From NCBI RefSeq assembly GCF_015831345.1, contig NZ_JADWYS010000001.1, forward strand, positions 3,500,618-3,564,617: DNA of 64,000 bases. Reading direction: 5' to 3'. Position 1 is the stretch's first letter. The number at the start of each line of letters is the position of its first letter. Positions 53,691 to 63,138 of the stretch are shown here, piece by piece. A model generated the notes under the pieces. That model did no database searches. It saw only the letters and a list, made by a program, of their open reading frames with translations, and was not told where the DNA came from. Made by a program: the position numbers and the translations under genes. The stretch is from Caenimonas aquaedulcis. GTDB lineage: Bacteria > Pseudomonadota > Gammaproteobacteria > Burkholderiales > Burkholderiaceae_C.

Positions 53691-54886
53691 CACGCCTTGC
53701 CCTTGGCGAGCCAGGCCTCGGCGAGGCGCACCCAGTAGGTCGCGCCCAGCGGGATGAGTTCGTCGTTGAAGTCGTAGCTCGGGTTGTGCAGCATGCAGGG
53801 GCCGCCGCCGTGGCCCATCTCGCGGTGCGCGCCGTCGCCGTTGGCAATGAAGCAGTAGGCGCCGGGCTTGGCCTGCAGCATGTACGCGAAGTCCTCGGCG
53901 CCCATGGTGGGCTCCTGCTGCTCCACGTTGCCCTCGCCCACGATGGACGCCATCACGCCGCGGGCGAACTCCGCTTCGGCCATCGAATTGATGGTGGGCG
54001 GGTAGTTGCGCACGAACTCGAATTCGCACTGTGCATCGTGCGCCGCGCACAGGTGTTCCGAAATCTGCTTCATGCGCCGCTCGATCAGGTCCAGCACCTC
54101 GATCGTGAAGGTGCGCACCGTGCCCTGAAGCTCGCAGCTGTCGGGCACGACGTTCGTCGCTTCGCCCGCATGGATCATCGTGACGGAGATGACGCCCGCG
54201 TCGATCGGCTTCTTGTTGCGGCTGATGATGGTCTGGAAGGCCTGCACCATCTCGCAAGCGATCGGCACCGGGTCGATGCCGTTGTGGGGCAGGGCGGCGT
54301 GGCTGCCCTTGCCGCGGATCGTGATCTTGAATTCGTTACTCGACGCCATCACGGGACCGCCGCTGACGGCGAACTTGCCGACCTGCGTGCCCGGCCAGTT
54401 GTGCATGCCGAACACGGCTTCCATCGGGAATTGCGTGAAGAGGCCGTCCTCGATCATCTCGCGCGCGCCGCCGCCGCCTTCTTCCGCGGGCTGGAAGATC
54501 AGGTACACGGTGCCGTCGAAGTTGCGGTTCTTCGCGAAGTGCTGGCCGGCCGCGAGCAGCATCGCGACGTGGCCGTCGTGGCCGCAGGCGTGCATCTTCC
54601 CGGCGTGCTTGCTCGCGTGGCCGAAGGTGTTGAATTCCTGCATCGGTAGCGCGTCCATGTCGGCGCGCAGGCCCACGGCGCGATCGCTGGTGCCGTTCTT
54701 CACGATGCCCACGACGCCCGTCTTGCCCAGGCCGCGATGGATGGGAATCCCCCATTCGGTGAGCTTGGCGGCGATCACGTCGGCCGTGCGGTTTTCTTCG
54801 AAGCAGAGTTCGGGGTGGGCGTGGATGTCGCGTCGGACAGCGGCGATGGATGCCGCTTGCGTGACCACGGAGTCGAGGATGTTCAT
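53690..54886 (-). CDS. M20-family amidohydrolase (hippurate/indole-acyl hydrolase type)
   Basis: This 398-residue protein is a dizinc amidohydrolase of the M20D type that removes acyl groups from N-acyl amino acids. It opens with RRDIHAHPELCFEENRTADV and has LRADMDALPM, the zinc-binding HACGHDGHVAMLL, the catalytic Glu pair in FQPAEEGGGGARE, and MGAEDFAYML. No signal peptide is seen. It is divergent from argE, another M20 enzyme, across 97 bases. Confidence 0.92.
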   Translation of the reverse strand: MNILDSVVTQAASIAAVRRDIHAHPELCFEENRTADVIAAKLTEWGIPIHRGLGKTGVVGIVKNGTSDRAVGLRADMDALPMQEFNTFGHASKHAGKMHACGHDGHVAMLLAAGQHFAKNRNFDGTVYLIFQPAEEGGGGAREMIEDGLFTQFPMEAVFGMHNWPGTQVGKFAVSGGPVMASSNEFKITIRGKGSHAALPHNGIDPVPIACEMVQAFQTIISRNKKPIDAGVISVTMIHAGEATNVVPDSCELQGTVRTFTIEVLDLIERRMKQISEHLCAAHDAQCEFEFVRNYPPTINSMAEAEFARGVMASIVGEGNVEQQEPTMGAEDFAYMLQAKPGAYCFIANGDGAHREMGHGGGPCMLHNPSYDFNDELIPLGATYWVRLAEAWLAKGKA

Positions 54887-54983
54887 GTGGGGGGTAAAAC
54901 GTCGGGCGAAGGCTCCCAGTCTAGTCCCGCCGGGGCGGCTGCGCCAACAGGGGTTATCGCGAGATATGGCCGAGAATGCGGTG

Positions 54984-56159
54984 ATGGACATTACAAGCAC
55001 ACCGCTCACGCCCCGCGCGCTGGACCTCGCCCGGTCGCTGGTTCGCATGAACACCGTGAGCCACAACTCCAACCTGGAGCTCATCCACTTCGTGCGCGAT
55101 GAGTTGGCGCGGCTGGGCGTGAAAAGCCGCCTCACCTACAACGACGAAAAGACCAAGGCCAACCTCTTCGCCACGCTGGGCGAAGGCAAGCCCGCGGGAG
55201 TGATACTTTCCGGTCACACCGACACCGTGCCCTGGGATGGACAGGACTGGACCGTGGATCCGCTCGGCGCCCACGTGCAGGACGGCAAGCTCTACGGCCG
55301 CGGTTCGGCCGACATGAAGAGCTTCATCGCCATCGCGCTGTCGCATGCTGGAGCATTCCTCGAAAGTGCGTCGCCCTTCGCCGTGCACTTCGCCTTCAGC
55401 TACGACGAGGAAGTGGGTTGCTTCGGCGTGCGCGGCCTGATCGCCGACATGCGCGAGGCGGGCGTCGCGCCGCTCGGCTGCATCGTCGGCGAGCCGACCA
55501 GCATGGTCCCCGCGATCGCGCATAAGGGCGTGTACCGCTACAAGTGCTGCGTGCGCGGCAAGGAAGCGCATTCGTCGCTCACGCCGCAATCGGTCAACGC
55601 GATCGAGATGGCGGCGCGGCTGGTGGGCAAGGTGCGCGACATGGCCGAGGGCTTCGAGCGCGACGAGCCGCGCTACGAGGGCTTCGACGTCCCGTTTTCC
55701 ACGGCGAGCGTCGGGCAGTTCCACGGCGGCATCGCGGACAACGTGGTGCCGCGCGACGCGGAATTCCGCTATGAGTTTCGCGACCTGCCGACGGCCGACG
55801 CCGCGCGGATGCAGCAGGCTGTCGTGGCGCATGCGCGATCGCTCGAGCCCGCGATGCAGGCCGTCGCCCCGGGCACCGGCTTTCGCTTCGAGACCATCTG
55901 CGAGATCCCGAGCTTCCTCGGGTCGGCCGGCGATGCCGTGACGCGTCTCGCGCAGCGCCTGGCGGGCGAGCAGCGGACCACGCTGGTGGCCTTCGGCACC
56001 GAGGCAGGAATCTTCAAGAGCTCGGGCATCCCCACGGTGGTGTGCGGCCCGGGCAGCATCGTGCAGGCGCACCAGCCCGATGAATTCGTGTCGCTCGACC
56101 AGCTCGCGCGCTGCGAAGCCTTCATGCGTGGCCTGGCCGCCACGCGCGCCATCGGTTGA
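54984..56159 (+). CDS. argE: Acetylornithine deacetylase
   Basis: ArgE deacetylates N-acetylornithine in arginine synthesis. The 391-residue M20A-type protein has the zinc histidine in LSGHTDTVPWDGQ, GRGSADMKSFIAIAL, the catalytic Glu pair in FSYDEEVGCFGVRG and the later GTEAGIFKSSGIPTVVCGPG. An ATG at 54966 would add six residues. Related M20 enzymes are hard to tell apart, so another deacylase activity is possible. Confidence 0.87.
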   Translation: MDITSTPLTPRALDLARSLVRMNTVSHNSNLELIHFVRDELARLGVKSRLTYNDEKTKANLFATLGEGKPAGVILSGHTDTVPWDGQDWTVDPLGAHVQDGKLYGRGSADMKSFIAIALSHAGAFLESASPFAVHFAFSYDEEVGCFGVRGLIADMREAGVAPLGCIVGEPTSMVPAIAHKGVYRYKCCVRGKEAHSSLTPQSVNAIEMAARLVGKVRDMAEGFERDEPRYEGFDVPFSTASVGQFHGGIADNVVPRDAEFRYEFRDLPTADAARMQQAVVAHARSLEPAMQAVAPGTGFRFETICEIPSFLGSAGDAVTRLAQRLAGEQRTTLVAFGTEAGIFKSSGIPTVVCGPGSIVQAHQPDEFVSLDQLARCEAFMRGLAATRAIG

Positions 56160-56174
56160 TCGGGCGCGCCGCGA

Positions 56175-57305
56175 TCACTCGCGAATCTTGCCCTGCGAGT
56201 CGATCAGGCTGAGCTCCACGAGCTTGGAGCCCGTGCGGTCGTCGGCGAAGTGCACGCGAAAACCGCCGAGCGTCATGTTGTCCAGGCCCTCGATGGCTTT
56301 CCTGAGCTTGGCCCGCGACGGTTCGCGCCCGACCCGCCGCAGCGCCTCGGTGAGCACGCGCGCGGCGATGTAGCCTTCGACCATGTAGACATTGGGCTTT
56401 CCGGCATTCGCGGACTGCGCGTCGGCGAGCATTTCGCGCACCACGGCCGCTTTCGGGTTCTCGCTCTTGGGCACGACGCGCACCACCACAACCCCGGCGC
56501 CTTCCGGCCCGAGTTCCTCCGCGAGCAGGCTCTCCCCGGTATTGGAGTACCCGTAGATCGGGCCGCGGAATCCCTTGGCGCGGATGTCGCGCACCGCGCT
56601 TGCGGCGCCGTTCGCGTCCGCGATCACGAGGATCGATTGGGGTTTGGCGGCGAGGACCGTGTCCACGCTGTTGGCGACGGCGCCGCTGCCCATCGCCGCC
56701 TTCACGCTCAGCGTCGCGCCCAGGCTCGGCAGCGTGCGCTCGGTGGAGTCGAGCGCGGCGAGCGACTCGCTGTCGCTCGCATAGACGACGGCGAAGCGGC
56801 GCGCGCCCAGCGTCTCGGCGTGCCTGGCGATGGCGGCCGCCTCCTCCGCGTAGCCCGGGCGTACCGAGAACACGTTGGCATACTTCGCGCCGCGAAACTC
56901 GTCGGCCGCGGACATGGGCGCGAACAGCACGATCTCGCTGTCCTTGATGAGCGGATAGGCCTTGGCGACCTGGGCCGAGCCGTAGTAGCCGAACAGGGCG
57001 AGCACGCCCTGGTCCACGAGCTTTTTCGTGTTGGTTTCCGTGAGCGCGGGGCTGCCCCTGTCGTCGAGGGTCACCAGTTCGATCTTGCGGCCGTTGATCC
57101 CGCCGGCGGCGTTGACCTTGTCGAAGTAGATCTTGGCGCCCGCATGGAACGGCGCGGCGAGCGCCGAACCCGGCCCGATCAGGGCCACGGACTGGCCGAG
57201 CACGATGGAAGTCTTGGTGATGCCGTCCTGGGCCTGCGCGGACCAGCCCAGCAGGGCGAGGGCGGCTACCATCATGGGGCGCGCCAACGAACGGGTGAAA
57301 TGCAT
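56175..57305 (-). CDS. ABC transporter periplasmic substrate-binding protein (branched-chain amino acid type)
   Basis: This 376-residue protein has a cleavable signal peptide (MMVAALALLGWSAQAQDG). Its periplasmic binding fold belongs to the leucine/isoleucine/valine family, seen in SIVLGQSVALIGPGSALA, GGINGRKIELVTLDDRGSP and MVEGYIAARVLTEALRRVG. No permease or ATPase genes lie beside it, so it is an orphan binding protein, as is common in Comamonadaceae. The ligand is unknown. It diverges from the molybdoenzyme gene. Confidence 0.9.
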   Translation of the reverse strand: MHFTRSLARPMMVAALALLGWSAQAQDGITKTSIVLGQSVALIGPGSALAAPFHAGAKIYFDKVNAAGGINGRKIELVTLDDRGSPALTETNTKKLVDQGVLALFGYYGSAQVAKAYPLIKDSEIVLFAPMSAADEFRGAKYANVFSVRPGYAEEAAAIARHAETLGARRFAVVYASDSESLAALDSTERTLPSLGATLSVKAAMGSGAVANSVDTVLAAKPQSILVIADANGAASAVRDIRAKGFRGPIYGYSNTGESLLAEELGPEGAGVVVVRVVPKSENPKAAVVREMLADAQSANAGKPNVYMVEGYIAARVLTEALRRVGREPSRAKLRKAIEGLDNMTLGGFRVHFADDRTGSKLVELSLIDSQGKIRE

Positions 57306-57367
57306 GGGAATTGTCTCCGTGGCCTCTGATGAATTCGGGCCGGTGCGCAAAACTATAGGGTTACTCC

Positions 57368-59443
57368 ATGACGAGCGCCATCGGCATCTCCCCTAGCGTC
57401 AGTCTCTTGCAAGGCGAAGCCGTGGTGCGCGGTGCCTGCCCGCACGACTGCCCCGATACCTGCGCGCTGCTCACGACGGTGCGCGACGGCATCGCGATCA
57501 AGGTGAGCGGCAATCCTGACCACCAGCCGACCGATGGCGTGCTGTGCAACAAGGTCTCGAAGTACACCGAGCGCACCTACAGCCCCGACCGCCTGCTGCA
57601 GCCGCTGCGCCGCGCGGGGCCCAAGGGCTCGGGCCGCTACGAGCCCGTGAGCTGGGACGACGCCCTGGAGGACATCGCGGCGCGCCTGGCGGCGATCGCG
57701 GCGCGCGATCCGGAGGCGATCGTTCCCTACAGCTATGCGGGCACGATGGGCCTGGTGCAGGGCGAGAGCATCGCCGCGCGCTTCTTCAACCGCCTCGGCG
57801 CGTCGATGCTCGATCGCACGATCTGCTCGAGCGCCGGCGGCGAGGGCCTCGCGCAGACGCTGGGCGGCAAGGTCGGCATGAAGGTGGAGTTCTTCGCGGA
57901 GGCCAAGCTGATCCTCATCTGGGGCAGCAATTCGATCGCGAGCAACCTGCACTTCTGGCGTCTCGCGCAGGCCGCGAAGCGCAACGGCGCGAAGCTCGTC
58001 TGCATCGACCCGCGCCGCAGCGAGACCGCCGAGAAGTGCCACGAGCACGTGCAGCTGCGCCCGGGCACCGACGCCGCGCTGGCGCTGGCGATGATGCACG
58101 AACTCGTCGTGAACGACTGGCTGGACCACGACTACATCGCGCGCCATACGACAGGCTGGGAGGGATTGCGCGAGCGTGCGCTGCGCTGGACGCCCGAGCG
58201 CGCGGCGGCCGTGTGCGGCATCGACGCGGCGCAGATCCGCTCGCTCGCGCGCGACTGGGGCACCACGCGCCCCGCCGCGATCCGCGTGAACTACGGCATG
58301 CAGCGCGTGCGCGGCGGCGGCAATGCCGTGCGCGCGGTGGCCTGCCTGCCGGCGCTGACGGGCGCGTGGCGCGACCGCGCGGGTGGCGTGCTGCTCTCGA
58401 GCTCGGGCACCTTCCCTGTCGACAGGGCGGCCCTGCAGCGGCCCGACCTGCTCGCCGGCCGCGCGCCGCGCACCATCAACATGATCACCATCGGCGACGA
58501 CGTGCTGCGCGATGCCTCGCCGGAGTTCGGTCCGCGCATCGAGGCGCTGGTCGTCTACAACAGCAACCCCGTCGCGGTGGCGCCGGAGTCGTCCAAGGTA
58601 GTGGCGGGCTTCGCGCGCGAGGACCTCTTCACCGTGGTCCTGGAGCATTTCCGCACGGATACGGCCGACTATGCCGACTACATCCTGCCGGCCACCACGC
58701 AGCTCGAACATTGGGACGTGCACCTCGCCTACGGCCACACCGACGTGCTGCTCAATCGCCCCGCCATCGCGCCGGTGGGGCAGGCCCGTTCGAACACGCA
58801 GGTGTTTCGCGACCTGGCGAGGCACATGGGTTTCACCGACGAGTGCTTCTCGGAAACCGACGAGAGCCTGTGCCGCAAGGCCTATGGCACACGCATCGAT
58901 TTCGATGAGCTCCTGGCGCGCGGCTTCGCGTCGCTGCCCGTGGCGGACGCGCCTTTCGCGAATGGCGGCTTCCCGACGGCATCGGGCAAGTGCGAGTTCT
59001 TCAGCGAAGCGCTCGCGCGCCAGGGCATGGACGGCCTGCCCGACCATGTCCCCAACTACGAACTGGCGGGCTCGTCGCCGCGCTTCCCCCTCGCAATGAT
59101 CTCCCCGCCCGCCCGCAACTTCCTGAACTCGACTTTCGTGAACGTGCAGAGCCTGCGCGACATCGAGGGCGAGCCCGTGCTGGAGATCCATGCGCAGGAT
59201 GCGATGGCGCGGGGGATCACCACCGGGATGGAGGTGCGCGTATTCAATGACCGCGGCGAATACCGCTGCAAGGCCGAAGTCTCGCCGCGCGCGCGGCCCG
59301 GCGTCGTGAACGGCCTGGGCATCTGGTGGCGCAAGTTCGGCCTGAACGGCACCAACGTGAACGAGCTCACCAGCCAGAAGCTGACGGACATGGGGCGCGG
59401 CCCGGTGTTCTACGACTGCCTGGTCGAAGTCCAGGCGGCGTGA
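57368..59443 (+). CDS. Molybdopterin-dependent oxidoreductase
   Basis: This 691-residue DMSO-reductase-family protein has an N-terminal 4Fe-4S motif CPHDCPDTCALL with the fourth Cys in GVLCNKVSKY. It then has the molybdopterin-binding region with ICSSAGGEGLAQTLGG and WGSNSIASNLHFW, and a C-terminal dinucleotide-binding domain with LTSQKLTDMGRG. There is no twin-arginine signal, so it is cytosolic. It most resembles the formate-dehydrogenase/BisC-like members. The electron donor and substrate are unknown. Confidence 0.9.
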   Translation: MTSAIGISPSVSLLQGEAVVRGACPHDCPDTCALLTTVRDGIAIKVSGNPDHQPTDGVLCNKVSKYTERTYSPDRLLQPLRRAGPKGSGRYEPVSWDDALEDIAARLAAIAARDPEAIVPYSYAGTMGLVQGESIAARFFNRLGASMLDRTICSSAGGEGLAQTLGGKVGMKVEFFAEAKLILIWGSNSIASNLHFWRLAQAAKRNGAKLVCIDPRRSETAEKCHEHVQLRPGTDAALALAMMHELVVNDWLDHDYIARHTTGWEGLRERALRWTPERAAAVCGIDAAQIRSLARDWGTTRPAAIRVNYGMQRVRGGGNAVRAVACLPALTGAWRDRAGGVLLSSSGTFPVDRAALQRPDLLAGRAPRTINMITIGDDVLRDASPEFGPRIEALVVYNSNPVAVAPESSKVVAGFAREDLFTVVLEHFRTDTADYADYILPATTQLEHWDVHLAYGHTDVLLNRPAIAPVGQARSNTQVFRDLARHMGFTDECFSETDESLCRKAYGTRIDFDELLARGFASLPVADAPFANGGFPTASGKCEFFSEALARQGMDGLPDHVPNYELAGSSPRFPLAMISPPARNFLNSTFVNVQSLRDIEGEPVLEIHAQDAMARGITTGMEVRVFNDRGEYRCKAEVSPRARPGVVNGLGIWWRKFGLNGTNVNELTSQKLTDMGRGPVFYDCLVEVQAA

Positions 59444-60522
59444 GGAAGCGGATCGTCATGGCAAGCATCGGAATGGCGGCGATCGCGCTGGCCGGCACCC
59501 TCTGTCTGTCGGGGTGCGCCAACCTCGGCTACTACTGGCAGTCCGCGAGCGGGCACCTGAAGATGCTGAGCGCCGCGAGGCCCGTGGACGACTGGCTCGC
59601 CGACACCCAGGCGCCGGAGCGGCTGAAATCCCGCCTCGCGCTCAGCCAGCGGATCCGAAGCTACGCGGTCAGCGAATTGAAGCTGCCGGACAACCCGAGC
59701 TACCGCCGCTACGCGGACCTGCAACGCACGGCCGTGGTGTGGAACGTGGTCGCCGCGCCGAAGTATTCGGTGAAGCTCAAGACATGGTGCTTCCCGGTGA
59801 CGGGCTGCGTGAGCTACCGGGGCTACTTCGACGAAGCCCAGGCGCGCGCGGAGTCGGCGCGCCTCGCGGCCGAAGGATTCGATTCGAACGTCTATCCGGT
59901 CCCCGCCTATTCCACCCTGGGCTGGATGAACTGGGCGGGCGGCGATCCGCTGCTCAACACCTTCATCTACTACCCCGAGGGCGAACTCGCGCGACTGATC
60001 TTCCACGAGCTCGCGCACCAGGTGGTCTATGCGAAGGACGACACGATGTTCAACGAATCCTTCGCGACGTCGGTGGAGCGCCTGGGGGGTGCGCGCTGGC
60101 TGGAGACGCAGGCCGGCGAGGACGCGCGCAAGGACTACGCCGAGTTCAACGGGCGGCGCACGCAGTTCCGCGCCATGGCGCTGGCCACGCGCAAGCGGCT
60201 GGAAAAGATCTATTCGGAGATGGAAGGCGACGCGCGCGAGTCCGCGAAGCAGGAGGCACTGAGGGACTTCCGCGCCTCCTACGTCAAGCTTCGCGACAGC
60301 TGGGGCGGTGACTCCGCGCGCTTCCGCGGGTTCGACCAGTACGTGGAGAGGGCGAACAATGCGTCCTTCGGCGCGCAGGCCGCCTACGACGAACTCGTGC
60401 CCGGCTTCGAGGCGCTCTACGCACGCGAGGGGCGCGACTGGCGGCGGTTCTATGATGCGGCCAAACGCCTCGCCGAATTGCCCAAGGACGAGCGCCACAA
60501 GCTGCTGAAGGAGACCTCATGA
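59440..60522 (+). CDS. Predicted aminopeptidase lipoprotein (PF10023 type)
   Basis: The GTG at 59440 overlaps the previous stop (GTGA) and gives a 360-residue precursor with a basic n-region, a hydrophobic core and a lipobox LSGC, so it is an envelope lipoprotein. The zinc motif is ARLIFHELAHQVVYAKDD with a downstream Glu in FNESFATSVERLG. The YYPEGELARL segment is typical of the PF10023 aminopeptidase family. An ATG at 59458 is an alternative start. It follows the molybdoenzyme directly. Confidence 0.87.
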   Translation: MRKRIVMASIGMAAIALAGTLCLSGCANLGYYWQSASGHLKMLSAARPVDDWLADTQAPERLKSRLALSQRIRSYAVSELKLPDNPSYRRYADLQRTAVVWNVVAAPKYSVKLKTWCFPVTGCVSYRGYFDEAQARAESARLAAEGFDSNVYPVPAYSTLGWMNWAGGDPLLNTFIYYPEGELARLIFHELAHQVVYAKDDTMFNESFATSVERLGGARWLETQAGEDARKDYAEFNGRRTQFRAMALATRKRLEKIYSEMEGDARESAKQEALRDFRASYVKLRDSWGGDSARFRGFDQYVERANNASFGAQAAYDELVPGFEALYAREGRDWRRFYDAAKRLAELPKDERHKLLKETS

Positions 60523-60555
60523 CCGCATCGAGCCCACGCACACGGGGAGCGCACC

Positions 60556-60939
60556 TTGCCTGACATCCACATCACGCGCGACCACACGCTCGGACTCGCC
60601 GGCGCACGCAAGCTCGCCTTCCAGTGGGCCGAAACCGCGGAAGACAAGCTGGGCATGGCGTGCACCTACGAAGAGGGCAAGACCTCCGACCTCGTCACCT
60701 TCACGCGCGCCGGCGCGAACGGGGAGCTCAAGGTGACGAAGGACAGGTTCGAGCTCGACGCGCGCCTGGGCTTCCTGCTCGGCGCCTTCAAGGACCGCAT
60801 CGAATCCGAGATCGTGAAGAACCTCGACATGCTCCTCGCCCAGGAGGAGCCGCTGAAGGCGTTCAACCAGGCGATCTCGGAGCGCGACGCGGCGAAGAAG
60901 TCCCCCGCGAAAAAGCCTGCACCCAGGAAGAAGGCCTGA
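60556..60939 (+). CDS. Polyhydroxyalkanoic acid system family protein
   Basis: This 127-residue protein resembles the small PHA-system proteins (PHA_gran_rgn type) often carried by polyhydroxyalkanoate-making betaproteobacteria. It starts at a TTG; GGGGAG six bases ahead supports this unusual start, and no ATG or GTG begins the conserved DIHITRDHTLGLAGARKLA. The C-terminus is a lysine/alanine/proline tail (KKSPAKKPAPRKKA) of the kind that binds DNA or granule surfaces. It lies four bases before the LysR gene. Confidence 0.8.
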   Translation: MPDIHITRDHTLGLAGARKLAFQWAETAEDKLGMACTYEEGKTSDLVTFTRAGANGELKVTKDRFELDARLGFLLGAFKDRIESEIVKNLDMLLAQEEPLKAFNQAISERDAAKKSPAKKPAPRKKA

Positions 60940-60942
60940 GCC

Positions 60943-61884
60943 GTGGCATCCGCCAGCTACAACCTGGCGCGCTTCGATCTGGTGTCCATCCGCCTGGCCG
61001 TCGCCTGTGCGCAGGGCGGCAGCCTCACGGGCGCGGCGCGTGAAGCCCACCTCGCCCTCGCCGCCGCGAGCCGCCGCATCCGCGAGCTGGAAGGCGCCAT
61101 CGGCGAGCCGCTGTTCGAGCGCCATGCGCGGGGCCTGACGCCGACGCCGGCCGGGCGCGTGTTCGCGAAGCACGGCCTCGCCCTGCTGCAGACGCTGGAG
61201 CGCATGGGCGACGAACTGTCCGACATGCGGCATGGCGTGGCGCGCCACCTGCGCCTGTCGGCCAGCACGGCGGCGATCAACCAGTTCCTGCCGCCGCTGC
61301 TCGCGCAATACGCGCTGCTGCGGCCGCAGATCCGGATCGAGCTGGAGGAGCAGGTGTCGGACACCGTGCCGGCGGCCCTGCGCGAAGCGAGCGCCGACGT
61401 CGGTGTATTCGTTGAAGGCCCGGACACGGCGGGCCTGCGGACCCGGCTGTTCCGCACCGATGAGCTCGTGCTCGTCCTTCCCGCGAAGCACCGGCTGCGC
61501 GGCCGCGCGCCGCTCGCGTTCGTCGATGCGCTCGACGAGGACTGGATCAGCCTCAACACCGGCGCGGCGATGCTCGTGCAGCAGCAGCAGGCGGCGCTCG
61601 CGGCCAAGCGGCCGTTTCGACTGCGCATGCAGGTGCGCAGCTTCGACGCGGTCTGCCACCTGGTCGCATCGGGCCTCGGCCTGGCGATCCTGCCCAGGCA
61701 GGCCGCGCTGCCCATCATCCGGGCGATGAAGATCGACTGGCGGCCCCTTGCCGACGGCTGGGCGCAAAGGCGGCTGCTGGTCGCCACCCGCAACGAGACG
61801 GCCGACCCGGCGGTGGAGGATTTCGTGGCCTTCCTCGCGCAGCCTTCGCAAACCGCGAAGGCCCGCCGGCGCAAGCAGCAATAG
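60943..61884 (+). CDS. LysR-family transcriptional regulator
   Basis: This 313-residue protein starts at a GTG and has an N-terminal winged helix-turn-helix (LVSIRLAVACAQGGSLTGAA, then LAAASRRIRELEGAIGEPLF). A LysR effector domain follows, with SASTAAINQFLPPLLAQY and the ligand-domain element HLVASGLGLAILPRQAAL. It lies 33 bases ahead of a CoA-transferase on the same strand and probably controls it and the following lyase gene. The effector is unknown. Confidence 0.93.
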   Translation: MASASYNLARFDLVSIRLAVACAQGGSLTGAAREAHLALAAASRRIRELEGAIGEPLFERHARGLTPTPAGRVFAKHGLALLQTLERMGDELSDMRHGVARHLRLSASTAAINQFLPPLLAQYALLRPQIRIELEEQVSDTVPAALREASADVGVFVEGPDTAGLRTRLFRTDELVLVLPAKHRLRGRAPLAFVDALDEDWISLNTGAAMLVQQQQAALAAKRPFRLRMQVRSFDAVCHLVASGLGLAILPRQAALPIIRAMKIDWRPLADGWAQRRLLVATRNETADPAVEDFVAFLAQPSQTAKARRRKQQ

Positions 61885-61917
61885 ACGCGCGGCGAGGCGG
61901 CGCGCACACTGCGCCGC

Positions 61918-63138
61918 ATGGAGACAAGCCAACGCAAGGCCGGGCCGCTCGACGGCCTCAAGGTGGTGGAGCTGGGCCAGCTCATCGCGGGTCCGTTCGC
62001 CGCGAAGACGCTCGCCGATTTCGGCGCGGACGTCGTGAAGATCGAGCCCCCGGGCGCGGGCGACCCGCTGCGCAAGTGGCGCCTGCTCAAGGACGGCACC
62101 TCCATCTGGTGGCAGGTGCAGTCGCGCAACAAGCGCTCGCTCGCCCTCGATTTGAAGGATGCGCAGGCACAGGAGATCGTGCGCAGGCTGGCCTCGGAAG
62201 CCGACGTGCTGATCGAGAATTTCCGCCCCGGCGCGATGGAGGGATGGGGCCTGTCACCGGATGCCCTGATGGCGATCAACCCGCGCCTGATCGTCCTGCG
62301 CATCAGCGGGTACGGACAAACCGGGCCCTATCGCGACCGGCCCGGGTTCGGCGTCGTCGCCGAAGCCATGGGCGGCTTGCGCCACCTCACTGCCGAGCCT
62401 GGCCGCGTGCCGGTTCGCGTGGGTGTTTCGATCGGCGACACGCTGGCCGCCTTGCACGGCGTGATCGGCATCCTGCTGGCGCTGCAGCACCGGCACGCCT
62501 CCGGCAAGGGCCAGGTGATCGACGTGGCGCTGTACGAGGCCGTGTTCAATTGCATGGAAAGCCTGTTGCCCGAGTACAGCGCGTTCGGCGCGGTGCGCGG
62601 CGCGGCAGGCAGCGCGCTGCCGGGCATCGCACCCAGCAACGCCTACCTGTGCAGCGACGGCGGCTACGCGCTCATCGCCGGCAACGGCGACAGCATCTTC
62701 AAGCGCCTGGCCGCCGTCATCGGCCGCCATGAATTCGCCACCGATCCCGAACTGGCGGACAACGCTGGGCGCGTCGCCCATGTCGAACGTATCGATGCAG
62801 CCATCGGCGATTGGACGGCCGCCCGCACCGTGGACGAAGTTCTGGCGGCCCTCGACAAGGCCGGCGTCCCCGCCGGCCGCATCTACACCGTCGCCGACAT
62901 CGCGGCCGATCCGCACTACGCCGCGCGCGGCATGCTGGAGAGCGTGCGCATGGACGACGGCAGCGAGATCACCGTACCTGGCGTGGTGCCAAAGCTGTCC
63001 GCGACGCCCGGCGGCCACCGCCGCAATGCGCCGCTCGCGGTGGGCCAGGACACCGACGACGTGCTGCGCGAAGTCGGCCTCACGCCGGCGCAGATCGGCG
63101 AACTCAAGGCCCGCGGCATCGTGGGGAACAAGACATGA
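61918..63138 (+). CDS. CaiB/BaiF family (class III) CoA-transferase
   Basis: This 406-residue enzyme moves CoA between acyl groups. It opens with GPLDGLKVVELGQLIAGPFA. It then has LADFGADVVKIEPPGAGDPL, the nucleophilic aspartate expected in LALDLKDAQAQE, and VLRISGYGQTGPY. It overlaps the next gene by ATGA. The pairing with an HMG-CoA lyase suggests activation of a dicarboxylic acid such as hydroxymethylglutarate followed by cleavage; this is inferred from context. Confidence 0.93.
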   Translation: METSQRKAGPLDGLKVVELGQLIAGPFAAKTLADFGADVVKIEPPGAGDPLRKWRLLKDGTSIWWQVQSRNKRSLALDLKDAQAQEIVRRLASEADVLIENFRPGAMEGWGLSPDALMAINPRLIVLRISGYGQTGPYRDRPGFGVVAEAMGGLRHLTAEPGRVPVRVGVSIGDTLAALHGVIGILLALQHRHASGKGQVIDVALYEAVFNCMESLLPEYSAFGAVRGAAGSALPGIAPSNAYLCSDGGYALIAGNGDSIFKRLAAVIGRHEFATDPELADNAGRVAHVERIDAAIGDWTAARTVDEVLAALDKAGVPAGRIYTVADIAADPHYAARGMLESVRMDDGSEITVPGVVPKLSATPGGHRRNAPLAVGQDTDDVLREVGLTPAQIGELKARGIVGNKT

